Shown here: in pieces, positions 44,127-52,743 of the stretch
Layout: the number at the start of each line of letters is the position of its first letter
Numbering within the stretch: position 1 is the stretch's first letter
NCBI RefSeq assembly: GCF_025655475.1
Contig: NZ_JAHTIK010000001.1
Coordinates: 8,186,606 to 8,250,605 of the forward strand
DNA from: Kitasatospora sp. DSM 101779
GTDB taxonomy: Bacteria; Actinomycetota; Actinomycetes; Streptomycetales; Streptomycetaceae
Length of the DNA stretch: 64,000 nt
Direction: 5' to 3'
Notes under the pieces: model-generated
What the model was told of the DNA's origin: nothing
The model's database searches: none
The model's input: only the letters and a program-made list of their open reading frames with translations
Translations under genes and position numbers: made by a program

Positions 44127-44687
44127 TCAAGGCCAGTCTGACCGGCGACGATGCCAGTGGTGCGGGCTTCGGCGCGCAGCACCTCGATTGTGTGGGCGCC
44201 GGACGCTTGCGTGGCGTTCCCGCTCCACGAACTGCGCCAAGGCCGCCGAGCCCTGCTGGAAGCGGTCCGTGCGGGACACCTTCGGCCGGGCCGCAACCGC
44301 CGCCCGCGCCGCGGCCGGCTCCTGGTCCGCGGCGATGCCGATCGCCGCGAGCAGGTCCTGCTGTTCCTGGTCGAGCTGAGCGAAGCCGGCCCGCTGCGCC
44401 CGCACCCACCGGCCCGACTGCTCGTACCCGAACTCGGTCTCCATCGGCAGGTCGGCCCAGTCGACCTGGCCGTCGCACTCCAGCCACCACTGCCGGGCGG
44501 TGGCGTGGGTGCGCTGCCAGGTGATCGGCCAGCTCGGGCACCACCACGGGTCGATCTCCTCCAGCGCCGCCCTGCGTTCCGGGTCGAGTGCCCCCGGCTC
44601 ACCCGCCGGCACCGTGGTGGTGTGCTGCGACATCCACGGCGGCAGGGGTGCGGTCCGCCCAGCCCTACCGGGGGCCTTCGCCGACAC
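44127..44687 (-). pseudogene. Helicase-associated domain protein fragment
   Basis: The minus strand reads LEEIDPWWCPSWPITWQRTH, WLECDGQVDWADLPMETEFG, SGRWVRAQRAGFAQLDQEQQ, DLLAAIGIAADQEPAAARAA and KVSRTDRFQQGSAALAQFVE. These are classic tandem helicase-associated repeats (W.r.....hl...g......l.l..f.Gw..Qra....L...Q..lL..iGi). In known proteins they follow a DEAD/DEAH helicase core. Here there is no helicase motor, and the sequence leaves frame after the start of the next repeat. The last repeat at 39558-39740 is a similar remnant and could come from the same ancestral gene. Confidence 0.55.
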
Positions 44688-44839
44688 TGGCGGTGTCCTG
44701 GAGCTCGCCTACTGGCTGGGTATCCGCTCTCTCGCCCCGACTACCTGGGCTACCACGCTGCGCACCGGCGACGACGCGGCGCCGACGGCTCGGTTTCGGG
44801 CAGTGATCATGGTATCCCTGAGGGGCACTCGGCTGGTGG

Positions 44840-47740
44840 TCAGGCCGGCGGGGCTCCGGCTCGGAGGCGTTGGAGTTTGTCGAGTCCTTCGATGCCCTCT
44901 TGGACGTAGGCGGGCAGGCGTTGTTCGCGGGCGAGGTCGACGGCCTGTTGGAAGGCGGCGGCGGCTTCGTCCCACTGGCGGAAGTGGAGGTGGGTGCGGC
45001 CCGTGATCAGCAGGCAGTCGGTGGTGCTCTTGAGGTTGCCGAGTTGCTCGTTGATGTGGAGGGCCTCGTCGAGGGCGGCCAGGGCCTCGTCGCGGCGCCC
45101 TAGTGCTCGTAGGCTGTCGCCGAGGTTGGCCAAGGCCACGGCGGTGTTGTACAGGTTTCCGTGTCGTCGCCAGATTCCGGCCGCTCGCCGGAACCCGGCC
45201 TCGGCCGATGCAAAGTCCGCCATTTTCAGGTGGACCGCAGCCATGGTGGTCAGCATGACGCTGTCCTCCCTCGACGCCTCGTCGAGTTCGAGGGCCCGCC
45301 GGGCGTACGCCAGTGCGGCCTTGCCGTCGCCGAGCTGGTTGTGGAGGGCGGCGAGATTCTTGAGGATGCTGGTCGTGACGTTGTCACGGCCGGCCCGTTC
45401 GGCCCTTTCGAGGGCGGCCGTGAGAGCGTCGGAGGCCTCTGGATAGCGGTCGGAACTGCCGTGGACGACGCCGATCCGTTCGAGCATCAGGGCCTGGCCC
45501 AGAAGGTCATCTTCCCGCTCGGCGGTGCGCAGAGCCAGCTCGCGGCATTCGTCGGCTGCGCCGGTCCACCAGTCGGCGGTCATGTGGCATGTGAGACCGG
45601 AGGCGATCCGCCAGGCGAGGTCGGGGCGGGAGGAAGCGGCGGCCTGACGGACCACTGCAGTGATGTTGCTCAGTTCCTGGGTGCACCATGCCGTCACCTG
45701 CGGACCGTCGGCGAAGTCGGGCGGCGCCGCAGCGGGCTCCTCCGTCAGGACGGCGAAACGCCATACACCCGGGAGCAGGGTGCGTGCGGCGTTCTGCAGC
45801 GCGGCGCAGTACCAGACCATGAGCCGTACCTGCGCGGTGTCGCGGTCCTCGCGACTCTCCTCTGCGAGGGCGCTCTCCGCGGCGAACTCGCTCAGCAGGT
45901 CGTGGAAGCGGTACCGCAGGGGCTCGGGGCTCTGCAGCAGTTGGAAGTCGACCAGAGTCTCCAGCAGTTCGGCCGTGACGTGTTCCGGGCGCTCCGCCAG
46001 CGCCGAGGCCTGCTTGATACCGAACATCAGCCCCGGCCACAAGCCCAGCAACCGGAACAGGCGGGCCGCATCGCGTTCCACGGGGTCATCGCTGTCTCGA
46101 AGGGCCAGATAGCTGGAGGCCAAGGTGGTTCGCACGGACAGGTGCCCCGCCGCGAGCGTGCGCAGCCGTGCCCCGTCGCCGGTCAGCAAGTCGGCCAGGA
46201 GGCCCAGGGACCAGGAGGGCCGAGAACAGAGTCGTGCGGTGGCAATCCGCAGGGCCAGCGGCAGCCCGCCGCAGGCCGCGAGGAGCCGCAGAGCGCTGTT
46301 CGGCTCGGCGTTGACGCGCTCGGCACCGCACACCCGGGCCAGCAGGTCGCGCTGCTCGTCGACGTCCAGCGGCTCCAGAGGTACGTGGACGGCGCCCGGC
46401 AGGTCGGTCAGTGTGGTTCGGCTGGTGATGAGCACGGCGCAGTGGCCGTGGCCGGGGAGCAGGGGGAGCACCTGTTCGGCGTCACGGGCGTTGTCCAGAA
46501 CCAGGAGGACCCGGCGGTTGGCCAGGACGCTGCGCAGGCGGGCGGAGCGGTCGTCGGTGTGCGTGGGTAGCGGAGTGCCTCGCAGCTCGGAGTCGAGATC
46601 TCCCAGGAAGCGCGCCACGACGTCGTGTGCTTCGCGCGGTTCGGCATTGCCGAAGCCGTGCAGGTCGACGTAGAGCTGCCCGTCCGGGAAAAGGTGTCGT
46701 ACCCGGTGCGCGGTATGGACGGCCAGGGCCGTTTTGCCGACGCCGCCCATGCCGGACACGGCCAGCACACAGGTGCCTGCGCTGGAAGCGGCCGCTTCCA
46801 ACCGGCTCGTGAGCGCGGTCAGTCCGTCGGCGCGGCCGGTGAAATCGGAGATATCTGCTGGGAGCTGTGCCGGAGCAGGCCAGGAGGCCGGTTCTGCTTC
46901 TGCCGGCTCGGGCGCCGTCGGACACTCCGGTGCGGCGGCCGGGCCGGCGACGCCCTGGGGGACAGCAGCGGTAGGCGCCGGCGGCTGCAGGAAGTCCGGG
47001 TCTGCCTGCAGGACCCGCTGGTGCACGGTGCGAAGGGCCGGCCCCGGGTCGACGCCGAGCTCCTCGGCGAGGCGGGCCCGGATGCCCTCGAAGGCTTCGA
47101 GCGCGTCGGCCTGCCGGCCGTTGCGGTACAGCGCGGTGACCAAGTGGGCGTGGAGGCCCTCGTGCAGCGGATTGAGGGCCGCCCAGCGGGTGAGCTCCAC
47201 GAGTGCGCTCGCGTGCCGGCCGAGGCTCAACTCGGCCTCGAAGAACCACTCGGCGGCCTGGAGCCGCGCCTCCTCGAAGGACCGGACGGACGGGAGCGCT
47301 TCCTCGGCCAGCAAGGGAAGCTCACCGAGCGGCGTGCCTCGCCACAGGCCGAGCGCGCACCGCGCAGAGCCACTGGCACCGTGCCAGTCGCCCTGTCGGC
47401 GCGCGGTGTCGGCGGCGGCGACCGCCTGGATGAACTCCTCGGTGTCCAGCTCGGCCGGGCCGATCCGCAGCAGGTAACCGGACGGCACGGTCTGCAGGCG
47501 ATCGCCGCCGTGCGGGCCGAGGACCCGGCGCAGCCGGACGACCTGGTTGCTGAGCGCCGTCGCAGCCGTGGGCGGCGGACTGTCGCCCCACAGCGCGCTG
47601 GTCAGCCGTTCGCGAGACACCGGCCGGTTCGGTGCCAGCAGCAGCGCTGCGAGCAGAGCGCGGCCGTGGGCCGAGGCCAGTGGGACCGCAGCGCCCGACT
47701 CGTCCTGGATCAGCAGATCGCCCAAGAGACCGAACCGCAC
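44840..47740 (-). CDS. AfsR/SARP-type regulator with NB-ARC and TPR domains
   Basis: 966 aa from GTG 47740. The N-terminal OmpR-like winged helix (1-95: VRFGLLGDLLIQDESG, ERLTSALWGDSPPPTAATAL) is followed by a bacterial transcriptional activation domain (about 100-245: LDTEEFIQAVAAADTARRQG, LHAHLVTALYRNGRQADALE). Then come an NB-ARC ATPase (about 295-580; GMGGVGKTALAVHTAHRVRH P-loop near 330, VLLVLDNARDAEQVLPLLPG Walker B) and C-terminal TPRs (about 745-960). Such proteins activate secondary-metabolite or developmental genes. No biosynthetic cluster lies beside it. The divergent neighbour 270 bases away encodes a secreted NlpC/P60-like protein and is a possible target. Confidence 0.92.
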   Translation of the reverse strand: MRFGLLGDLLIQDESGAAVPLASAHGRALLAALLLAPNRPVSRERLTSALWGDSPPPTAATALSNQVVRLRRVLGPHGGDRLQTVPSGYLLRIGPAELDTEEFIQAVAAADTARRQGDWHGASGSARCALGLWRGTPLGELPLLAEEALPSVRSFEEARLQAAEWFFEAELSLGRHASALVELTRWAALNPLHEGLHAHLVTALYRNGRQADALEAFEGIRARLAEELGVDPGPALRTVHQRVLQADPDFLQPPAPTAAVPQGVAGPAAAPECPTAPEPAEAEPASWPAPAQLPADISDFTGRADGLTALTSRLEAAASSAGTCVLAVSGMGGVGKTALAVHTAHRVRHLFPDGQLYVDLHGFGNAEPREAHDVVARFLGDLDSELRGTPLPTHTDDRSARLRSVLANRRVLLVLDNARDAEQVLPLLPGHGHCAVLITSRTTLTDLPGAVHVPLEPLDVDEQRDLLARVCGAERVNAEPNSALRLLAACGGLPLALRIATARLCSRPSWSLGLLADLLTGDGARLRTLAAGHLSVRTTLASSYLALRDSDDPVERDAARLFRLLGLWPGLMFGIKQASALAERPEHVTAELLETLVDFQLLQSPEPLRYRFHDLLSEFAAESALAEESREDRDTAQVRLMVWYCAALQNAARTLLPGVWRFAVLTEEPAAAPPDFADGPQVTAWCTQELSNITAVVRQAAASSRPDLAWRIASGLTCHMTADWWTGAADECRELALRTAEREDDLLGQALMLERIGVVHGSSDRYPEASDALTAALERAERAGRDNVTTSILKNLAALHNQLGDGKAALAYARRALELDEASREDSVMLTTMAAVHLKMADFASAEAGFRRAAGIWRRHGNLYNTAVALANLGDSLRALGRRDEALAALDEALHINEQLGNLKSTTDCLLITGRTHLHFRQWDEAAAAFQQAVDLAREQRLPAYVQEGIEGLDKLQRLRAGAPPA

Positions 47741-48009
47741 GTACCACCCGCCCCATAGAACCTGAACGGCCTCCCTCGGAGCACTCGAATGAGAACTCAG
47801 GCCGCATGAAGATCCGATTATCCATCCGTTGTCGCGACGTTGCCGCACGAGTCTCAGACCACGGACGGGCATTGTCGATCCGTTTGAGGGCCCCACGACG
47901 ATCGTCGGGTCGGCGAGCGCGGGACACCCGGGTCATCCCCACAGGCCGCGCCGCCTGGAAACACCCGCAGCGTCCCGCCTTACCTCTCACACACAAGGAG
48001 CTCGCACCC

Positions 48010-49260
48010 GTGCCAGCAAGGACCATCGCCACGTCGTCCAAGACTTCCAAGCTCGCCGCCACCCTCCTGGCCACCGCCATCACGGTCAGTGGGGCCATAG
48101 CGACCACCGCGCTCACCACTACCGCTGCGCACGCCGTCGGCTCGTCCAGCGTCGGCGGCCAGATCACTCGGAGCGAGGTGCTGGCGCGTGCGCAATCTTG
48201 GGTCGACCAGGGTGTGCCGTACAGCCAGAGCTCCTACTGGAGCGACAGCAATGGCAAGTACCGCCAGGATTGCTCGGGACTCGTCTCGATGGCCTGGCAC
48301 ATCAACACGGCAGGAACCAACTTCGGGTTCACTACCGACACGGCCGGGCCGTACGAGACGCAGTTGGCCAGCCTCGACGATCTCCAGCCGGGCGACGCGA
48401 TCAACAACATCTCTACCCACATGGTGTTGTTCGCACGCTGGACGGATTCGAGCCGCACGGCCGCAGTGATCTACGAGGAGGCACACGCCGGGACGACTGC
48501 GCGGACCCGGACAATGTACAAATCCGAAATGACCGATGGCGGATTCAAGCCGTTCCGCTACAACAACATCGTCGGCGGCGTGACGAAGTCCACTGCTGGT
48601 GTGTACCGGTCGTCGAACTCGGTGTTCTACGTCAGCGACACCAGTGGTGCGATGAGCGGCTATGCGGGATTCGGCGCGAGCGGCGACGTCCCGCTGACCG
48701 GCGACTGGAACGGCGATGGCAAGGACACCTTTGGCGTGTACCGGCCCTCCGACCAGACCTTCTACCTGACCAACGACAACTCGTCGGTGGCGGTCGCCCG
48801 GAAGTTCGGCAACCCGGACGACGTACCCGTCGTCGGTGACTGGGACGGCAACGGCACCGACACCATCGGCGTGTACCGGCCCTCCGACCAGACCTTCTAC
48901 GTGTCGAACGACAACGCGACCGTGGCGTACGCGCTGAGGATGGGCGTCCTGGGCGACAAGCCGATCGTCGGTGACTGGGACGGCAACGGCACCGACACCA
49001 TCGGCGTGTACCGGCCCTCCGACCAGGCCTTCTACCTGACCGACTCGACCACCTCGGCGACCGTGCAGCACTCCATCAGGTTCGGCAACCCCGGCGACGT
49101 TCCGATCAAGGGCGACTGGGACGGCACCGGCACCGACAAGGTCGGCGTCTACCGGCCCGCCTACTCCGACTTCTACGGCGCCGCCAAGGATTCCAACACC
49201 GTCATCTACAGCGCCCGCTTCGGCAACCCCGGCGACACCCCCATCGTCGGCCAGTGGTAG
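48010..49260 (+). CDS. Secreted NlpC/P60-like protein with C-terminal propeller-type repeats
   Basis: 416 aa from GTG 48010 (AAGGAG 9 bases upstream). Signal peptide to about 44 (TTAAHA). The N-terminal papain-like domain (about 50-190) has QDCSGLVSMAWHINTAG with catalytic Cys near 89 and GDAINNISTHMVLFARW with His near 138, as in NlpC/P60 or CHAP-like murein hydrolases. The C-terminal 215 residues are four to five repeats of about 50 residues with the signature GDWDGNGTDTIGVYRPSDQT then FYL, an FG-GAP/VCBS-like beta-propeller motif with Ca-binding D-x-D-G-N-G loops. It probably acts on peptidoglycan outside the cell, with the repeats binding a wall or sugar ligand. It is divergent from the SARP gene. 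A strong hairpin follows 180 bases downstream. Confidence 0.75.
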   Translation: MPARTIATSSKTSKLAATLLATAITVSGAIATTALTTTAAHAVGSSSVGGQITRSEVLARAQSWVDQGVPYSQSSYWSDSNGKYRQDCSGLVSMAWHINTAGTNFGFTTDTAGPYETQLASLDDLQPGDAINNISTHMVLFARWTDSSRTAAVIYEEAHAGTTARTRTMYKSEMTDGGFKPFRYNNIVGGVTKSTAGVYRSSNSVFYVSDTSGAMSGYAGFGASGDVPLTGDWNGDGKDTFGVYRPSDQTFYLTNDNSSVAVARKFGNPDDVPVVGDWDGNGTDTIGVYRPSDQTFYVSNDNATVAYALRMGVLGDKPIVGDWDGNGTDTIGVYRPSDQAFYLTDSTTSATVQHSIRFGNPGDVPIKGDWDGTGTDKVGVYRPAYSDFYGAAKDSNTVIYSARFGNPGDTPIVGQW

Positions 49261-49441
49261 TCATGCGCCCTCCCGAACGTCGTCACCGACTTGTACGGCC
49301 GACCCGCTGGCCGCCGCCGCTAGACGCGCGAGTGCCGGCGACGACTGCCAAGGCGCTGACCTGCAGCACCGCCATGAACAGGTGGCGCACCTCTTGCGCG
49401 GCCGCGACATGCGGACTCACGCGATCACCAGACCTTTGAAC

Positions 49442-49482
49442 CCGGGGTCTGGACGCTCCGGAAGGGAGCGTCCAGACCCCGG
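49442..49482. terminator. Strong hairpin downstream of the NlpC/P60-like gene
   Basis: Perfect 18-bp stem (CCGGGGTCTGGACGCTCC with its complement) and a 5-base loop, ending 10 bases before the left end of IS element B. It may terminate the secreted-protein transcript and shield it from the IS. Confidence 0.8.
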
Positions 49483-49605
49483 TTGACCTTCAGAAGCCGT
49501 TGTCTTTCCGAGAATGATGGGCGCGTTTCCGCTGGTCAGACATGGGGCTGGTGCTTCAGCGGCAGGGACGGGGTGTCGTTTCGACTCTTCGGTGGAGGTG
49601 CTGGG

Positions 49606-50100
49606 ATGCCGTCGGTGATGGGGTTGCTGGAGGAACGCGAACGCGCCGCCCGGCAGCGGGTGGAGGCTCTTCAGGCCGAGCTGCGGGAGGCGGAGGCCGT
49701 GTGGGAGCGGTTCGTGATCGCCCGCGAGACGGTGGGCGAGGTCCTGGCGGAATCTCCCGGCGGCAAGGAGGTGGCGCGGGCCGTGGTGGACGGTGAGCGG
49801 CCGGCGCCGATCGCGGCAGCGGTGCCGGGGTCGGTGGTGCCGCACTGGCGGGAGGGGTTCGCTCCGACGGTGCTGGCGCCGGACTATCGGCGGATCATGG
49901 ACGTCCTGGACGACGGGAGCGGGACGGTCGGCGGGGCGATGGACTGTCGCCAACTCGCGGCGGCACTTGGGCTGGAGGTGGTTCCCGGGAAGGTCGAGGG
50001 GGTGCGGTCGAAGGCGAAGCGCCTGGCCGCGCGGGGCTGGCTGGCCGAGGGACGCCCGGGGCTGTTCAGCGTGCCCGCCGGGCGAGTCGGCGGCTCATGA
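49606..50100 (+). CDS. IS accessory protein: coiled coil plus winged-helix-like domain (element B)
   Basis: 164 aa with GGAGG before the ATG. It shares MPSVMGLLEERERAARQRVE, the WERFVIAR heptad region, EMDCRQLAAALGLEV-type core (here AMDCRQLAAALGLEV) and KVEGVRSKAKRLAARGWLAE with the element A copy. The central linker is diverged and longer (ESPGGKEVARAVVDGERPAP). The ends are conserved and the linker is not, which indicates selection on the coiled coil and the DNA-binding-like domain. It overlaps the transposase by 35 bases tail to tail. Confidence 0.75.
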   Translation: MPSVMGLLEERERAARQRVEALQAELREAEAVWERFVIARETVGEVLAESPGGKEVARAVVDGERPAPIAAAVPGSVVPHWREGFAPTVLAPDYRRIMDVLDDGSGTVGGAMDCRQLAAALGLEVVPGKVEGVRSKAKRLAARGWLAEGRPGLFSVPAGRVGGS

Positions 50101-50848
50101 CCATGCTCATCGACCAGCGGATCATCGCCTCGGACGTGTCGGTGCGGCCCTCGTGGTCGCGGGCCAGGCGGCGTGAGTGCATCAGCCGGGCGAACGTCCG
50201 CTCGACCAGCCACCTCTTCGGCAGCACCACGAAGCCCGTGGTGTCGTCGTTGCGTTTGACCACGCTCAGCGCGACGCGCAGGACGTCGCGGGCGAGGTCG
50301 ACCAGGCGTCCGGTGTAGCCGCCATCGGCCCACACGATCGTGATGCGCCAGTGCCGCTCGCGCAGCCGGGCCAGCAGCGTCCCGCCGGCCTCGCGGTCGG
50401 TGACCGACGCCGCGGTGACCATCACCGCCAGCAGCAGGCCGAGGGTGTCGACCACGATGTGCCGCTTGCGGCCGTTGACCTTCTTCCCGCCGTCGAATCC
50501 CCGTGTGGCGGCCGGCACCGACGCGGCTGCCTTCACCGACTGGGCGTCGATGATCCCCGCTGTCGGCTCCCGATCCCGGCCCGCTGCTTCACGGACCCGG
50601 TCGCGCAGCCGGTCGTGGAACTCGGTGACCAGGCCCTTGTCCCGCCAGCGCCGGAAGAAGGCGTAGACGCGGTCCCATGTGGGGAAGTCCGCGGGCATCG
50701 CCCGCCAGGCGATGCCGCCCGCGACCAGGTAGCGCACCGCGTCCACCATCTGCCGGTGGCAATAGCCCTCCGGCTGCCCACCCCTGCCCTCCAGCCAGCC
50801 CGGCACCGGCAATGCATCGCGCACCACCGCCCACTCCGCATGGCTCAT
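50066..50848 (-). CDS. IS5-family transposase (element B)
   Basis: 260 aa from ATG 50848 (MSHAEWAVVRDALPVPGWLE); the frame is open 42 codons further upstream. DDE marks: GIIDAQSVKAAASVPA, VWADGGYTGRLVDLARDVLR, KRWLVERTFARLMHSRRLAR. Intact and very similar to element A, so both are probably recent. The conserved core continues across the 35-base overlap with the accessory gene (end: SRRLARRAR). Confidence 0.85.
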   Translation of the reverse strand: MSHAEWAVVRDALPVPGWLEGRGGQPEGYCHRQMVDAVRYLVAGGIAWRAMPADFPTWDRVYAFFRRWRDKGLVTEFHDRLRDRVREAAGRDREPTAGIIDAQSVKAAASVPAATRGFDGGKKVNGRKRHIVVDTLGLLLAVMVTAASVTDREAGGTLLARLRERHWRITIVWADGGYTGRLVDLARDVLRVALSVVKRNDDTTGFVVLPKRWLVERTFARLMHSRRLARDHEGRTDTSEAMIRWSMSMVMSRRLARRAR

Positions 50849-51160
50849 GTCCGAGGGATACTTCGGCCGTCTGTACGGACGATCCCCGGCATTCCCGAAC
50901 CGGTGAGCGAGGCAATCACACTCCCGGGCAGCCGAGTTGGATCCAGCCGGTGCGAGGGCGTACAACAACGACAACAGGGCCTCCTGGCGTGCTCACGGTC
51001 TCGACAACCCCGAGCTGCACCAGAGGCCCTGTCTTCATGCACGGCACGCGGCAAGATCACCCGACCGAGCTGTTCCAGTCGAACCCACGTCCACCAAGAT
51101 CGATAGAGCAACGGTCACTTAGAGATCATCTCATTTGGGCGGTTGAGTAGGCTGCGGGGC

Positions 51161-51969
51161 GTGACGATCGTGGAGCGCCTGGTGCCGGACGCGTTGTGGG
51201 AGCTGTTCCAGTTGGTGGTGCCGACGGCTCCGGTGCGCCCGCAGGGCGGTGGCCGACGTCGGTACGGGGACCGTGAGGTGCTGGCAGCGATCGTGTTCGT
51301 TGCGACATCGGGCTGCACGTGGGCCCAGCTGCCGCAGTGCTTCGGCCCGTCCGGCCCGACGGCTCACCGCCGCTTCACTGAGTGGAGCAAGGCCCGAGTG
51401 TGGGCCAAGCTCCACCGGGTCCTCCTGGACGAACTCGGCTCCAGGGGTGAGCTGGACTGGTCCCGGTGCGCGGTCGACTCGGTCAACATGCGGGCCCTGA
51501 AAAGGGGGAACTGACGGGTCCGAATCCTGTCGATCGGGGCAAGTACGGGTCGAAGATCCACTTGCTCACCGAACGCACCGGTCTGCCCCTGTCGCTCGCG
51601 ATCTCGGGAGCCAACGTCCACGACAGCCAGGCCCTGATCCCTTTGACCGACGCCATCCCACCGATCCGCTCTCGGCGCGGACCCAGGCGACGCCGACCCG
51701 GCAAACTGCACGGCGACAAAGCCTACGACCACCGGTTCATACGCTCCTACCTGCGCCGTCGGCAGATCACGGCCCGCATCGCCCGACGTGGCGTCGAGTC
51801 CTCCACCCGCCTCGGCCGGCACCGCTGGGTAATCGAGAGGACCGTGGCCTGGCTCAACGGCTTCCGCCGCCTCCACCGCCGCTACGAGTACAAGGCCGAC
51901 CACTTCGCCGGGTTCGCCAGCATCGCCGCGGCTCTCATCTGCTACCGGCGCGTCGCACGGCAGACGTGA
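51161..51969 (+). CDS. IS5-family transposase made by frameshift (ORFA/ORFB)
   Basis: ORFA (51161-51514, GTG start) has TIVERLVPDALWELFQLVVP, RRRYGDREVLAAIVFVATSG, TAHRRFTEWSKARVWAKLHR and DWSRCAVDSVNMRA (first Asp). ORFB continues one frame back after CTGAAAAGGGGGA (51498-51510), a slippery A4G5 run as used for programmed -1 frameshifting in this IS group. It has IHLLTERTGLPLSLAISGAN, LHGDKAYDHRFIRSYLRRRQ (second Asp) and RWVIERTVAWLNGFRRLHRR (Glu). Both halves are intact, so it may be active. Its C-terminus differs from the relative at the left edge. Confidence 0.85.
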
Positions 51970-51982
51970 CGCCGGCCTGCCG

Positions 51983-52570
51983 CTACGGGACGTTCCAGGC
52001 GGAGATGACCGGCTGCCCGTGCTCAATGGCCAGGAAACTGAGAGAGCCCGGGTGCGGGTGGCCGAGCAGGCGGGCGGCGGACGCATCGAGCCCGAGCCAG
52101 CGCACGGCGATCACTCGCGCCAGATGACCGTGCGCGACCACGGCGACATCGCCCCCGCCCAGCAACGGCCGAATCCGGTCCAGCACCGCGTCCGTGCGCG
52201 CGGCCACCTGCTGGAGCCGCTCGCCAGGATGGGCGGCATCCCCGGCAATGACACCGTCCCGCCACAGGTCCCAGCCCGGCCGCGTCCCTTGGATCTGCTC
52301 GGAGGTCAGCCCCTCGTAGCCGCCGTAATCCCACTCCACCAGGTCCGGATCAGGCTTGACACCAGTCAGGCCCGCAAGCTCGGCCGTCCGCATCGCACGA
52401 CTCAGCGGGCTGCTGAACACAGCGGCCAGACGGCGCTGGGCCAGCCTCGGAGCGAGCGCCCTGGCTGCGGCCTCACCCGCATCGGTCAGCGCAACGTCGG
52501 TGCGGCCGGCGTGCTGGCCCGACAGGCTCCACTCGGTCTGGCCATGCCGGACAACTATCAACTCTCCCAT
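51983..52570 (-). CDS. Histidine phosphatase (phosphoglycerate-mutase-like)
   Basis: 195 aa. The N-terminal RHG motif is GELIVVRHGQTEWSLSGQHA, with His9 as phospho-acceptor. SSPLSRAMRTAELAGL, DLVEWDYGGYEGLTSEQIQG (acid region) and VAVVAHGHLARVIAVRWLGL (second His) follow. This is the small cofactor-independent phosphatase branch (CobC/Gpm-like); the substrate cannot be told. It is convergent with the transposase (13-base gap) and lies inside the inverted ends TCATCTCATTTGG...CCAAATGAGATGA, so it looks like a passenger. Confidence 0.85.
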   Translation of the reverse strand: MGELIVVRHGQTEWSLSGQHAGRTDVALTDAGEAAARALAPRLAQRRLAAVFSSPLSRAMRTAELAGLTGVKPDPDLVEWDYGGYEGLTSEQIQGTRPGWDLWRDGVIAGDAAHPGERLQQVAARTDAVLDRIRPLLGGGDVAVVAHGHLARVIAVRWLGLDASAARLLGHPHPGSLSFLAIEHGQPVISAWNVP

Positions 52571-52743
52571 GGCCGTGCACGATATCTGATGACCCGTCGG
52601 CCAGCCCCGGAGGTCAATTCATGGAGAGCACGGTCCGGGACGCGCGGAGCCTGACATGACCGAACCCATCCTCGCCAGCCAGCCAAATGAGATGACTTAT
52701 TAGGCCAAGGCTGAAGCGTACGACCGAAACTCGTCGACTTCAC

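Larger units (their letters stand above)
49492..51116. mobile_element. IS5-family element B with accessory gene
   Basis: The left end AGAAGCCGTTGTC (49492-49504) is identical to element A. The right end near 51116 is degraded (GAGCAACGG). Same gene order as A: plus-strand accessory gene overlapping a minus-strand transposase, then a 230-base right end. Another IS starts six bases further on. Confidence 0.75.
51122..52699. mobile_element. IS5-family (IS427-like) element carrying a passenger gene
   Basis: The left end, starting near 51122, includes TCATCTCATTTGG and the right end, near 52699, includes CCAAATGAGATGA (52683-52695), with TTA on both flanks (51119-51121; 52700-52702) as a possible target duplication. 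Inside are the transposase (51161-51969) and a histidine-phosphatase gene (51983-52570). In the relative at 1-842 the transposase stop lies within the terminal repeat, so the 700 bases after the transposase here are an insertion. Confidence 0.55.
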
